Below, one piece after another: positions 1 through 9,637 of a DNA stretch of 22,904 bases. The translations under genes were made by a program, and so were the position numbers. Source of the stretch: Chara braunii (taxonomy: Eukaryota; Streptophyta; Charophyceae; Charales; Characeae); contig BFEA01000072.1 in the NCBI GenBank assembly GCA_003427395.1, positions 1,193,181 through 1,216,084 of the forward strand. The letters are read 5' to 3'. Below the pieces are notes generated by a model. It ran no database searches, was not told the DNA's origin, and was given only the letters and a program-made list of their open reading frames with translations. The number at the start of each line of letters is the position of its first letter. Position 1 is the first letter of the stretch.

Positions 1-66
<66 letters not shown>
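1..66. repeat. (TC)33 microsatellite
   Basis: Uninterrupted TC dinucleotides from the first base of the window. A matching (TC)40 tract in the same orientation ends the window, so both may mark assembly break points rather than a biological boundary. Confidence 0.98.
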
Positions 67-69
<3 letters not shown>

Positions 70-1305
70 GTGTGGCAGTGTTCCCGTTCTGCGGGTGCGC
101 TTCACCTCGCTTAAGTGCCAGGCTCTGGCTTTGTGCCCCACAAGTGACAAACTTGATTGTACCTAGCCGCGCTCACGACCGAATCACATGCAAAACGAGT
201 CCTAGCGCTAGCCTATACCGGGCGCAGTGAGGTATGTAGCGAAGTGGAGCAGTCGTTTAGAGCGCACTCGCCTCTCCCTCACTTCGTCTCTCTCTCCCTC
301 TCTTCTAGCAGGAAACCACAACGAAGCTCACTTCGAAGCACTTAGCAGGGAACCAAGATCCATGTGCGAACCATCGATCTACACATTACTGATTTACGGA
401 CGCACGGACTCACAAAGCACAAAACACCATAATACTCAGCACAGAGGGCACAACACCAAATCGCCTGGACTATCGTTTCACGAACCATGAAGCGCGCAGC
501 CTCGTGCACCAAAAACACCACGAACCCACGATGTCCCAAGCACCGAGATCACAGAAGTCCAGGTCTTGTAGGAGCGATCGGTCGATCCCTCTTTTCTCAA
601 AACCTAACTTCTCCGCTACCATGGCCAATTAGATTAATTGTACTTCTCAATCGGCCCGCTTGTTGGGAGTTGATAGTAGTTATTTATCTCAGTGAATCCA
701 AACAATACGTGAGAGAAGAGGGATGAGGCGAAAACTTATTTTTTACCTCGATGAGTACAACCCCTCATAACCCTTCTTAGTATTATGTTGTGTGACTATT
801 CCTTGTCAGCATGGAGGACTCAATGATTATTCGTAGAGATTTCTCATATGGGTTAAGACAGGTTCGGCGCTTCTGGTAAATGATGGTAGAACTGACCTAC
901 CAATTTCCTCCCTCAAAACCTAACTTTTCATCATACTTTGCTACTTTAATGTTTTTGAACCACTGATGTTGCGTCTTAGTCTCTCAACCCTGTGTTGATC
1001 TTGTGACTATGGAGAGGAGCCTTACCCTTTTTGGTTCCCCTTTTTTTTTTCTTTTTTTTTTTTAGAGGAGCCCTACCCTAACAAAACCTAGGACTGTTCA
1101 GGGAGGATGATGCAAAAAGACATAGCCTACGCCCTCGAGATAGCTGAGCTTGTCCACCATATTGTTCCTCATCTCAACGACAAGGTTTACAGGAGAACAC
1201 CGCTACAGGCAGTGAAACGCATAACGACGCTGTTACCGGAGCGCTACCGCTCAGTACCAGGGCTCCGGCCGATCACTCCGGTCACTCCCTTTCCCTGTGC
1301 CGCAC
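67..1305. other. No recognisable gene; low-complexity flank
   Basis: Only short frames of under 90 codons occur on either strand and none resembles a known protein. The stretch has pyrimidine-rich patches (about 270-305, ending in a CAG that resembles a 3' splice site), two copies of a CTCAAAACCTAACTT motif near 597 and 911, and a T-rich tract at 1041-1063. It ends where the poly(A) tail of LINE-A (read as poly-T) begins. I see no RNA gene. Confidence 0.6.
1013..1079. repeat. 16-bp direct repeats flanking a T tract
   Basis: AGAGGAGC(C)TTACCCT at 1013-1028 and its one-mismatch copy at 1064-1079 bracket 12 bases followed by T10-C-T12. It looks like a target-site duplication around a retroposon stub. 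However, the poly-T lies against the right-hand repeat, which is the wrong side for an ordinary minus-strand insertion. A local tandem duplication with T expansion is an equally good reading. Confidence 0.5.
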
Positions 1306-1693
1306 TTTTTTTTTTTTTTTTTGAAAGATAACAATTTTTATATTAAAAATCATAGGAATGAGGTCGGGGACCTCACAATTCAACCCGGAAATCCTAGGGC
1401 CATTACCCAGATTAGGCTTGAAACAAACAACAAAACGGCTGGAAAACGGGTCCAGCATCCCATTCCTATCTTTGTACTTTCCAAAAATTAAAACCATAAG
1501 CTCGAGAAAAAAGAAAGGCTAAGCTAGCAGTCTCCAATCTGCACCATCCTAAGTTGGGCTAGTCAAACTAGTAGACAACATAAAAGGGTAATCGTGAATA
1601 CCATTTGTCTAATACTAACTTGCCTTCATGGGTTACTGTGGCTAACTGATTCTTTTGTGCCCAGGTCCTATTAAACCAAGATCGGCCTTTGCC
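1306..1693 (-). other. LINE-A 3' UTR and poly(A) tail
   Basis: The stretch runs from the ORF2 stop to a 17-nt A tail (T17 at 1306-1322 on the plus strand). It shares a CCATTACCCA-type block (about 1402-1418) with the LINE-C 3' UTR (about 14511-14526). A perfect short hairpin lies at 1360-1374. No coding potential is apparent. Confidence 0.85.
1360..1374 (-). promoter_or_regulatory. LINE-A 3' stem-loop
   Basis: Sense RNA GAGGUC-CCC-GACCUC makes a perfect 6-bp stem with a 3-nt loop, starting 38 nt from the A tail. LINE-B and LINE-C have stem-loops at nearly the same distance with different bases. In several LINE clades such 3' hairpins are bound by the element's own reverse transcriptase to choose its template. 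That role is an inference here. Confidence 0.7.
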
Positions 1694-3500
1694 CTAACGA
1701 TATGTGCACTTTTTCCAGTCTGACAGGATCATGAGCCTTAAGTTACTGCGAATCATTTGCTGTTGATGATGACTCATAGTATTTTCTCTCATGAAGATCT
1801 CTGAGTTTTGCGCATGCCAGATTGTAGACATGATTACTCCCCTGCACATTGAGGCTACATAACCCCAACCCTCCGTATATCTCAAATGGGGCACCGGGAG
1901 GGAGGCATATAGCACCCAGTCATCCGTCCTAGGGAATGAGCTTTCGGTCTAGTTGTCCCAAAATTGTGACCACCATACCCAGGTCGCATCTGCCAATGAA
2001 CAATGAATCCATACGTGGGAATTGGATTCTCATCCCCACTCACATCTACAGCAGACAAATGAGATGTTAATTCCCTTTGAGACCAGCCACTGTGCGCAGG
2101 AAATCACTTATAGTGACTGTAGCCACATTAGGCCTGCATGCTTTTGGCACGGTATTTTCTAAAGTGTTTTTCACAGAGCAGGCCAAGCTGGCTGATTTGC
2201 ATACGAACCTTTTATTTTGTAAAACCTATTAGAGTCTAGCATGTAGGGTGACAGCTCAACCTTAGCTATCAAGAGGTCCATGCCCACCTTCGTCTTATAT
2301 TGACACATAGGGGTGGGTTCTTGCTTGATTGCGTTTTGAATTTTATTCTCCCATTTATATAGTAGGGGGTCCACTCTAAAGCTCTCTCCTTCACCTAGGT
2401 GTAACACCTGTTTGTTTCTGTTGCAAATACGATGTTCTACCAATCCCACCGTTGTGGGTACTGTCTTTACTTTCACAAACCAGAGGATGTTTTGCCCCTT
2501 GCCTGCGGAAGCCCGCTGCCATTCCTCCACCCTTATACCTGTTGGGAGCTCTTGACCCTCTACCTTTCAAAATGTGTCCACCTCTTTATCCGAACTGACT
2601 CATGTACTAGAGACGTATTCAGTTGACGCCTTCAGTCTTGCATACCATTGTCGAGGTATGGTCACTTTTAGATTTACCAGGTTTGCAGATACATTTCTCA
2701 AACGTGGGAGGATGGTTCGTAGATCATCTTCTGAGATTCAGTCGTCTTCCTCCACATTCCATATGTGTTTTACTCTGTTTATTACTTTTTTTATCCAGGA
2801 CCTGCCAAAATTGTATGTTTTACCGGCCACCGAGAAGGGAGCTTCATCCAGTTGTAGTATTAACTTGTTATCAAACAAACTTTGATTGGCAATTTCTAGT
2901 TTTGTAGACGGGGGGGTAGACTGTGGGGGCCAAATCTCTTTCCAGGTCCGCAGTATACCCTTCCACACTCACGATTTAACTTTGCGGGTATGGAAACTCG
3001 GTAACATGCAGCATTGCTAGACTACCCTGGAGGTTGGCATACCCCACTCTTTGCACAGGATGTATATTGTTATTCTGACCCATATCTTAGACGGATTTTT
3101 GAAGCATGTCTTGATTAAACATTTTGCCAACAAGGCCCAATTTTGTTTTGGGGGGTCTAGGATGCCCAAACCTCCTTGAGCTCTTGGGCGGGAAATAGCA
3201 TCTGAAGCTACTTTATTTACATAGTCTTTGTCATCATTAGCAGAAGGTTTCCATAAGTACCTTGCCGCAACTCTCCTTATCTCTTTATAAGCTTTACCCC
3301 CCTAGCAAACAAATGAAGAGGTGAAACCAAAGAATAGATAGAGTAGTTGCTGAAAGAACCAGAGCTCTTCCAAACAAGGATAACTTATAGTTCATAATCC
3401 ATCCGCTCATTATGGTCATAACCTTGTCAGAGAGCAATTGGTTTTGCATTATGCTGCAGTCTGAGTGGGATACCAACACCCCTAGGAATCTCTCTGAATT
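1694..3500 (-). pseudogene. LINE-A ORF2, thumb, C-terminal region and zf-RVT
   Basis: The C-terminal half of ORF2, broken into several frames. From high to low coordinates: a thumb segment (about 3300-3530, ERFLGVLVS then SLFGRALVLSA); the block ARYLWKPSANDD then RAQGGLGILDPPKQN (about 3080-3290), which aligns with LINE-B ARFLWKPRSIND and RTQGGLGLSDPARKN; a connector (2738-2968, FGRSWIKKVINRVKHIW, like LINE-B FGLAWIRRGVSRIRDLW); a 119-aa open segment (2171-2530, with FRVDPLLYKW matching LINE-C LKIDPTMWEW); a ruined zf-RVT (about 1970-2100) keeping only C-x2-C and a His; and the terminal block RGVIMSTIWHAQNSEIF to SDWKK. Stops and frame changes separate nearly every block, so no protein can be made. 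Assignment rests on collinearity with the other two copies. Confidence 0.85.
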
Positions 3501-4927
3501 CTGGGTAGGTACTGGCCTGAGACCCCAGTCTACTTTTAACTCGAAGAGAAGGGGGAAAAGGTATACTGACTTTGTCCAGTTAATGGAAGCTTCTCAAAGA
3601 GCACAATATTCATCTATTACCCTACGAAGTTCTAGTAGAGCGGAAGTGGAATTTTCGCAGGCCACGGTTAAATCATCCACACTAGCCCCTCCTTTACAAT
3701 GAAGTGAGGAGTTGAACCTTAGGCCCGAGATATGAGAGTTATGCCTACTGTTATATAATAGCGTTTCTAGCTGTAAAACGAATAACAAAAGGGTTAGTGA
3801 CCACCGTTGTCTCAACGATCGGGAGGGGTTAAATTCATCGGAAACATGTATATTTACCATTACGGTTGAAACCACGTTCATATACATAGCATGTACCCAT
3901 TTAGAGAAGCCCTGTCCGAAATTCATCCTTCGAAGAACCTACTTTATCATAAGCCTTCTCCATATCTAGGAGAAGGATCGCCACATCCCTCTTCTCTACC
4001 CCAATCACCTCCAAAGCTTGGACTGTTGTCATAATATTTTCGAATATTGACCTACCTTTAACAAATGCCCCTTGTTCCCACCCAACCAGCTGTGGGAGCA
4101 CAAAGGCAAATCGTAGGGCCACGACCTTCCCCAAAATTTTCTATACAACATTCAGAACGGAGATGGGGCGGTAATTGTGGATCTGCTTTTTATTCCCTTC
4201 TTGTACGTGAAGGCGATAAAACCTTTGACAAAGGATTTGGGAAGGGCACCCGTTTGTACGGCTTTGTTGTCTAGCACAGAAAGGGACCGAAGACATCTCA
4301 TGTGTGTTGAAACAACTCCACTAAGAGGCCATCCAATCTGGGGCATTTCCCCAAAGTTATTTGTTTAACTCCCATAAGTAGTTCACTTTCGGAGAACAGG
4401 GCTTCCAACATCTCTCAGGTCTTGACCGAGATCCGGGTCAGAGAACGGTCCCAAAAATATGAGTGTAGGGACAAATTTGTATCGAAGTGATCAAGGGGTT
4501 TGCGTGTCAACACGATGTCCTTAAAGTAGTCATGCGCATAAATACATAACTTTTGAGGATCTGTCGCCGCATATCTATGTATGTCAAAGGGTCGGATCGA
4601 TTCCCTGATCACCAGTTTGGCTTGTTTGAGTATTAGTGATTTGAATGTCATCCTAGTTATCCTATCATAGTAGTCGACGATGGCCTTCAGCTTAAGCCAT
4701 TCTAACCATTGGGCTTGCTTTTGGATTTCTAATGCTTCAAGGACACTCAACGCGGCGAGCCTTTTGTTAGTCCAGTGGAGATCTACGAAGGGGTCTTGTC
4801 CCAAGTTGTCTTCGGCCTCCTCCACCTCTCTTTTCAGTGTAGTTCTTTCTGCGAGTGGCTTGCAACTTTCATACGAGAAAACACCATCAGAGTTTCCCTT
4901 ATGATCGCCACACCAACCTCCACCCAA
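3501..4927 (-). pseudogene. LINE-A ORF2, linker and reverse transcriptase
   Basis: RT catalyses target-primed reverse transcription of the element RNA. The linker (4415-4927) carries KREVEEAEDNL, matching LINE-C KQIDYAESRM, and ITRMTFKSL, matching LINE-C MTRKSFIKL. The palm is in fragments: EQGAFVKGRSIFENI and LLLDMEKAYDKV (motif A, Asp kept) within 3901-4134; SRSLRQRWSLTLLLFVLQLE (degraded motif B, normally RQGCPLSPLLF) and a VDD motif C (near 3669-3684, normally ADD) within 3594-3926. The fingers segment at 4152-4430 is barely readable. Several frameshifts and stops, for example between the linker and the fingers near 4415, make this copy inactive. Confidence 0.9.
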
Positions 4928-5760
4928 TGGTCCTCAAACTCAAATAAGTGTTTTGCATTAAGCCACTTTTTCATCTGTATGGAAACCCAGATTGGGATCC
5001 CTTTATCCTTCAAAATAAAAGCATTTAGCCTAAAGAGGGGTCTGATCGAATGGGTTAACTCCCGAGAGAATACATCAGTGTATACGAGGTAGTGATCTGA
5101 AATATCCGAGATACCGTACTTGGCATGAATACAAAGATCCCAGAGCACCCTATGGAGAGCAATAAAATTCAATCTCCTTATTGGTTGGGGTGTATTCTTA
5201 TCCGGTTTGGGGCCGAACCACGTATAACCGTGGTCCTCTGGATTCATTGTGCAATAAAAGTCCACCAGACGGCCTCAAGGAAGGACATCAGTAGAGTACT
5301 GTCTGACCTTAGCGGGGACGGGCTCGGGGAGTCCAAACCCGGATTGAGTGCGGTGTTCTAGTCTCCATGAATGAACATATTTTATGTGTCAATGCCGGGA
5401 GATCGGCAAAAAATCTGGTTTTTTCGATGTAGTCTGTCGGGGCATATACAGACATAATTCCCCATTCTTCATCCTCAATTTTTATTTTGACCCGGGCGAA
5501 ATGCCCATCTGGGTCCTCATAGGAGTCAATCACCAAGCATTCCAGATCTTTGTTGTTGGGGCCCTTATTTGTGGTCCAGGCCACCAGGTTTTAGCTTCCT
5601 GAAAATTTTCCAGGTTTAACTTTGTTTCCTGTAGGCAAACAATATGCGCTTTCTCTGAGTGGAACCATGCAGAGAGACGCAACCGTTTATGCCTACCAGA
5701 AGTTTCCCCAAGTCCCTTGATATTCCAACTCACGAGTCTGATCCTATTGGGCAGGACCAT
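4834..5760 (-). pseudogene. LINE-A ORF2, APE-type endonuclease
   Basis: The N-terminal endonuclease of ORF2 nicks target DNA to start integration. The start ATG at 5760-5758 overlaps the end of ORF1 by 17 nt. Visible motifs in order: VSWNIKGLG (metal-binding Asn), CLQETK (catalytic Glu), SVYAPTDYIEKTRFF, HGD-stop-NT (the GDWN motif with its Trp codon TGG changed to TAG, near 5360), GYTWFGP, RLNFIAL (normally RLDFI, so Asp to Asn) and ISDHYLV (SDH kept). There are at least two frame changes, near 5550 and 5300. Enzyme activity is therefore excluded by a nonsense change in the catalytic core as well as by frameshifts. Confidence 0.92.
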
Positions 5761-6634
5761 GAGCCTGGAGGGGGCTGCCGGGTTCTTGGATGCGGTTGAG
5801 GGGCTCCTGTTCCTGGAGCTCGGTCAGTGTGGGGTGGGTTGAGCCAGCAAAGGTAATCTGGTCCCTGAAGCTCTTACCTAGTATTACGGATGTTGCATCT
5901 GCCTTTGTCAAGCAATCTGAAATTATTGTGGCAGGCAGGTTTGGACCCACACGCATCAGCGTCAGAGAGTCAGTAGTGTCTGGTATAAAGTTATGAAAGG
6001 GATACCATAATGTCTTGTCTGTGGTCAACCCATCAAAGGACTCAGACAGTTGGCAAAGCCTCAAGAAGGCAATATGCAATAATACTTTAGTCTCTCCCGT
6101 TATGTTAGTTAGGTGCCTACCCATTCGTGGATCCTGCAAAAGGTTGTAGGTCCCTTGTCTGTTTAACACCTGCTCGTTAGTTAGGACAGGCACCTGTTCC
6201 TCGCAGATAACGGAGACAAGCACAATTGAGGGAAGGGAAAGAGTCTCATCCTGGGCTTTCGGCGTTAGGATCATCGGGCCTTGGGGATAGTTTGAGCATA
6301 TAAAGGGAATTAAGAATTCTGAGACAAGACCAATTTTTTTCCCCTCCTTTCTTAATGTTGTCATTGGATTTCCCTGACCCAGTGTCTTCTTTGTAGCCCT
6401 AACCTTTCTTTTTTCATCTGACATTAGATTTGGAGAAAGTTCGGGCAAGGGTCTGCAAGTTGCCTGAATCGCTGGCCATTCCTCATCCTTGGAGCTTTGT
6501 TTCCTCATGATTTCCGAGATTGTCAGATCTTTTTTTGTGGGGAGAGCTGATTCTGCATTAATTTTATTTTTTTTACTTGGATTGGCCATTGTGATTCTAC
6601 CAGGTTCCTCATACTCGCCAAAAACCTGGCCATC
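5744..6634 (-). pseudogene. LINE-A ORF1, C-terminal part
   Basis: An 846-nt open stretch from Met at 6589 to a TAG at 5744-5746. It is in frame with the upstream ORF1 segment across one TAG (6635-6637), so it is the C-terminal part of ORF1 and not a separate gene. The first 90 residues are polar linker. The second half appears conserved: LLQDPRMGRHLTNI, VLLHIAF and WYPFHNFIPD align loosely with LPMPNQISNLVRI, AINGRFNF and KIKFFVPICD in LINE-C. I do not recognise this domain. The end of the frame overlaps the ORF2 start ATG. Confidence 0.75.
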
Positions 6635-7925
6635 CTAGAATAGGCCTGGGACGACGAAGTTCAGGTAGTCCTCCGAGGGGTCACTCCCTTCTGAAAACTC
6701 CTCCACCGATTGGGTCCGTCTTTTGGAGTTCTTAGCCAGTGGGGAAGGATGTGGGTCGGACTCATTGTCCGCGCCAGAGCCTCCCTCTAGCAAAGCCATC
6801 TCCATTGGATCCTGACCCATACGAGGTTGGGGTTTTTTCTTCTTGCTTTTAGCCTTTGTCCTTTTGTTTGGGTTTTCACCAAAAACAAACAAATCACGTA
6901 GACTACCAGAGTCACCGTCTGAGCCAATGAACGTTAACTGTAATGAGCTCTCCTTTGGGATGATCATCTTTGTATCAAGAGCATTCACGTGTTGTCCTTT
7001 TGGGGGGGGAAGGGGGGGGGCATCCTTCCCTGCTTCCATCGTTCCTTCCTTGGGGTCCTTTTTCGTCCCTACCTTTTTTGTCTCCTCCTTTCCCTCATCC
7101 TTCACCTGTATATCTGACCTTTTCTTACTTCCCTCTCTCTCCCTCTCCACCACCTTTCCTTTTGCCTTATTTGTGTGCTCTTTCCTCTTTGGAGCTTTCA
7201 TCTTTCCTGCTTTCTCTTTTCCCCTCTTCTACTTACTCTCTTTTCTTTTCTTGGCTACATATCTGCTTATAGCCCATTTCCCTCCTTTTCCTTTCTCCTT
7301 CTCCCTGTTTTTTCCTTCTCTATTTCCCGCATCTTTGTCCGCCCGCTTTTCCATTTTCTCCCCTCCTGTAGGGACCCCATCTTTTTCTTTCTCCTTCTCT
7401 CCTCCCTCCTTCCCCTTGACTCGTGCATCCTCGTGTTCCCCATCTTTGTCCTTTTTTTTTATCTGGTCTTTCTCTTTCAGTTTGATTTGACGTTTCCTGC
7501 TATTCGAAAGATAACATTCGTCATTCTCTTTGTGAAAGTATTTTCTACACACCTGGCACCAAGGCGTGGTAGCGCAGACCACATCTATTTCCGGTGATCC
7601 AAATAAGCCTAAGTCCACACACAACTTCTTGTATCTCAACTTTGTTGACGAGACGTGATCAAATCTTATGTCGTGTAGGTCTGGGGAGAGAGGTTTTTTG
7701 AATGGTGAGTGATCTTGGATCACCTTTTCGGAGGCATCCTCAATAACTCCCCTCAATAAACCCACTACTGACACAGAAACTTCCAGACACCGAAACCAGA
7801 AAACAATTTTGTCTCATGGCTTCACGCCAGTAAGACAACTTTTTTTCGGACATCCAGGGTCGAAGCGAGACAGAGTAGATAACACCATCCTCCATTTCTA
7901 TTCGGTCCTCTCCTTTCTTTGACAT
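6635..7925 (-). pseudogene. LINE-A ORF1, DUF4283-like + CCHC knuckle + K/E-rich linker
   Basis: ORF1 proteins of L1-type LINEs bind their own RNA to form the retrotransposition particle. Segment order: KKGED then VSLRPWMSEKKLSYWREAMRQN (7740-7925); after a 1-nt frameshift near 7805, FWFRCLEVSVSVVGLLRG and onward (7774 down), which aligns with LINE-C SFWVIAVQIPLDAMLYLEAQ; then the knuckle CQVCRKYFHKENDEC, a C-x2-C-x4-H-x5-C variant one residue longer than the usual C-x2-C-x4-H-x4-C; then about 250 residues extremely rich in Lys, Glu, Asp and Gly, with an acidic Ser-rich tail near 6650-6720. In-frame TAGs occur at 7229-7231 and 6635-6637, so two stops and one frameshift disable it. DUF4283-like is my reading from the W-x2-L/V pattern. 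Confidence 0.83.
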
Positions 7926-8737
7926 TCATTGCGCTATTTGCTTGGACGATGCAACATACGTGACTAGATTCCTTCCCTCATTCTGAAGTAGACCCCTCTT
8001 GGGGGGGCCTCCAGTTGCTCGAGATGCCGCCCATCCATTTTCATAGATGCGCACAACCCTGTTCTTAACATCTAGCGGAAGGGAGGAGGAATCGTTTCTG
8101 AAGAACACATACACCACATGTTCTTTCAACCAAACAGTCTAGAGTTTGACTAGATCCGGGTTAATAACCACCTTTCCAAAGTTTTCCACCGTGATTACCG
8201 TACTAGGAGTCAACCTATGAGGAAGGACCCCATCTATGAAACAAGCGCTCAATCTGTTTTGGACTCTTTCCTTTTCGGTATCGGATGCGGGGGAAAAGAT
8301 TATAACTGGTGAGTTATCCTCTGTCCACAAATTCCCGGAGAAAGTCATGTCTCGATATGCAAATGCAAATCCTACAAAGAATAAAACTACATTCCAAACA
8401 AGAAGACTAAAAGCTATAACAACCAGGAGTTTGACTAGATCAATGTTAATAACCACCTTTACAAAGTTTTCCCACGCGATTACCGTACTAGGAGTCAACC
8501 GATGAGGAAGGACCCCATCTATGAAACAAACGCTCAATCTGTTTTGGACTCTTTCCGTTTCGGTATTGGATGGGGGGGGAGAGATTGTAACTGGTGAGTT
8601 ATCCTCTGTCCACAAATTCCCAGAGAAAGCCGTGTCTCGATATGCAATGTAATTCCTACAAAGAATAAAAGGAGGTGCGCTAGGAGTATTGAAATGAGGA
8701 TGGGATGTGAGGTGGTCTCATATTCCAGGACACCCAC
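7926..8737 (-). pseudogene. LINE-A ORF1, N-terminal region with in-frame duplication
   Basis: This continues ORF1 upstream of the DUF4283-like part. The 8139-8615 frame holds two copies of a segment with CFIDGVLPHRLTPSTVI and VVINxDLVKL. After a stop near 8139 it continues with WLKEHVVYVFFRND, LPLDVKNRVVRIYENGW and NLVTYVASSKQIAQ. LINE-C has the counterparts CYEEGIIPPDIDPGVMTV, WLKEHTVSTL, KVKDDIVRAYED and NVVSYVAKNRSIALWM in the same order, which shows this is coding sequence and not a 5' UTR. I recognise no known family. The initiator codon is not clear. Confidence 0.72.
8143..8672 (-). repeat. 285-bp tandem duplication inside LINE-A ORF1
   Basis: The unit starting at 8143 repeats at 8428 with roughly 90% identity and fades at about 8672. 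The period is 285 bp, exactly 95 codons, so the frame is kept and one 158-residue reading frame spans both units. The copies differ by scattered substitutions, so the event is not very recent. Confidence 0.92.
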
Positions 8738-8795
8738 GGCCTATTGCACCAGGTGATCACTGTGTACTCAATGACTAACCTCTACAACACCATGG

Positions 8796-8818
8796 AAAAA
8801 AAAAAAAAAAAAAAAAAA
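8796..8818 (+). repeat. A23 tract next to the satellite
   Basis: Twenty-three consecutive A on the plus strand, opposite in polarity to all three LINE tails. It could be the tail of a short plus-strand retroposon occupying about 8673-8795, but that 120-bp stretch shows no tRNA- or 7SL-like promoter boxes. It may equally be simple-sequence expansion at the satellite edge. Confidence 0.85.
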
Positions 8819-9260
8819 GTTATAACAGCGTGCTTAACCGAAGCTTCCAGCGTAATTAAAATCGTTACGACATCACTAAACAGTAAGTCAAAGGGTTTCT
8901 AAGTCAAAATCTCTGGGCCATAAATTATACCTCCCTTGTATTTATAAAGGAATCTTCTGGCAGACGGGTAACAACGTGCTTAATCGAAACTTCCAGCGTA
9001 ATTAAAATCATTACAACATCATTAAACACTAAGTCAAAGGGTTTCTAAGTCGAAGTCTCTGGGCCATAAATTATACCTCCCTTGTATTGATATAGGAATC
9101 TTCTGGCAGGCGGGTAACAGTGTGCTTAACCGAAGCTTCCAGCGTAATTAAAATCATTACGATATCACTAAACACTAAGTCAAAGGGCTTCGAAGTCGAA
9201 GTCTCTGGGCCAGAAATTATACCTCTCTTTTATTGATGAAGGAATCTTCTGACAGGCGGG
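8819..9260. repeat. Three tandem 146-bp satellite units
   Basis: The anchor TGCTTAA recurs at 8831, 8977 and 9123, both intervals being 146 bp. Each unit carries CTTCCAGCGTAATTAAAATC, GTCTCTGGGCCA and GGAATCTTCTG at fixed offsets. Units differ by a few percent. The array abuts an A23 tract on the left and non-repetitive DNA on the right. The monomer is close to one nucleosome core length. Confidence 0.95.
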
Positions 9261-9637
9261 ACGAACTTCGGCAGGAGTAGTGTCACGTAATCGAAAAGGA
9301 AGCACATCTTCGACATCATCATAAACTTGATTGTATCCTGACTCACCGTACCCCTGGAACCACCCTCCTTTGTCTTCTCCCCGTCCTTGGTCAACCTACG
9401 TCAACCTTATCCTCCTAACCTCGGCGATGCCGATACCTTATGGCGACATTATCTATGGATTCCAAACCACCATGTGTAGAACCGTAGACCCGATAGGCAG
9501 GCTAATTTGAGCCCTTAACACGGTTAGCGCTAAGCGCACTCGACGATTAGTGCAGGAATTGGCGCAAAAATTAGCGCTCCACCCCCCACGTGAGTCCGTC
9601 TCACTTAAATCCCGCACTCGTTTTCGACCTCAGATCC
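9261..9637. other. Gene-less spacer before LINE-B
   Basis: No convincing coding frame, RNA gene or repeat. Palindromic GTTAGCGCTAA and TTAGCGCTCC motifs occur around 9525-9580. The stretch ends at the poly-T of LINE-B. Confidence 0.5.

Larger units (their letters stand above)
1306..8740 (-). mobile_element. LINE-A: near full-length, decayed L1-type LINE
   Basis: A non-LTR retrotransposon on the minus strand. Read from its 5' end it has ORF1 (about 8737 to 5744), ORF2 (5760 to 1694), a 3' UTR and a 17-nt A tail (poly-T at 1306-1322). Gene order and all ORF2 domains match LINE-C collinearly over about 7.4 kb, so the copy was probably inserted nearly complete and later decayed by point mutations and small indels. 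The 5' end is set only by the last recognisable ORF1-like sequence. I found no target-site duplication. LINE-A and LINE-C differ strongly in ORF1 linker and 3' UTR, so they are different families of one clade. Confidence 0.93.

Noticed and set aside
227-730. Short plus-strand frames of 79 and 87 codons with a CAG preceded by pyrimidines
   Set aside because: No similarity, no partner exon and biased composition. Not enough to call a gene.
7002-7020. G8-AA-G9 as a G-quadruplex regulator (also the G11 run at 11469-11479)
   Set aside because: Each has only one or two long G runs and is explained by proline codons on the LINE sense strand. Functional folding cannot be argued from this.
6843-7490. 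215-codon plus-strand open frame rich in Ser, Phe and Pro
   Set aside because: It is the complement of the Lys/Glu-rich ORF1 linker of LINE-A. The purine-rich sense strand makes long pyrimidine-rich antisense frames by composition alone.
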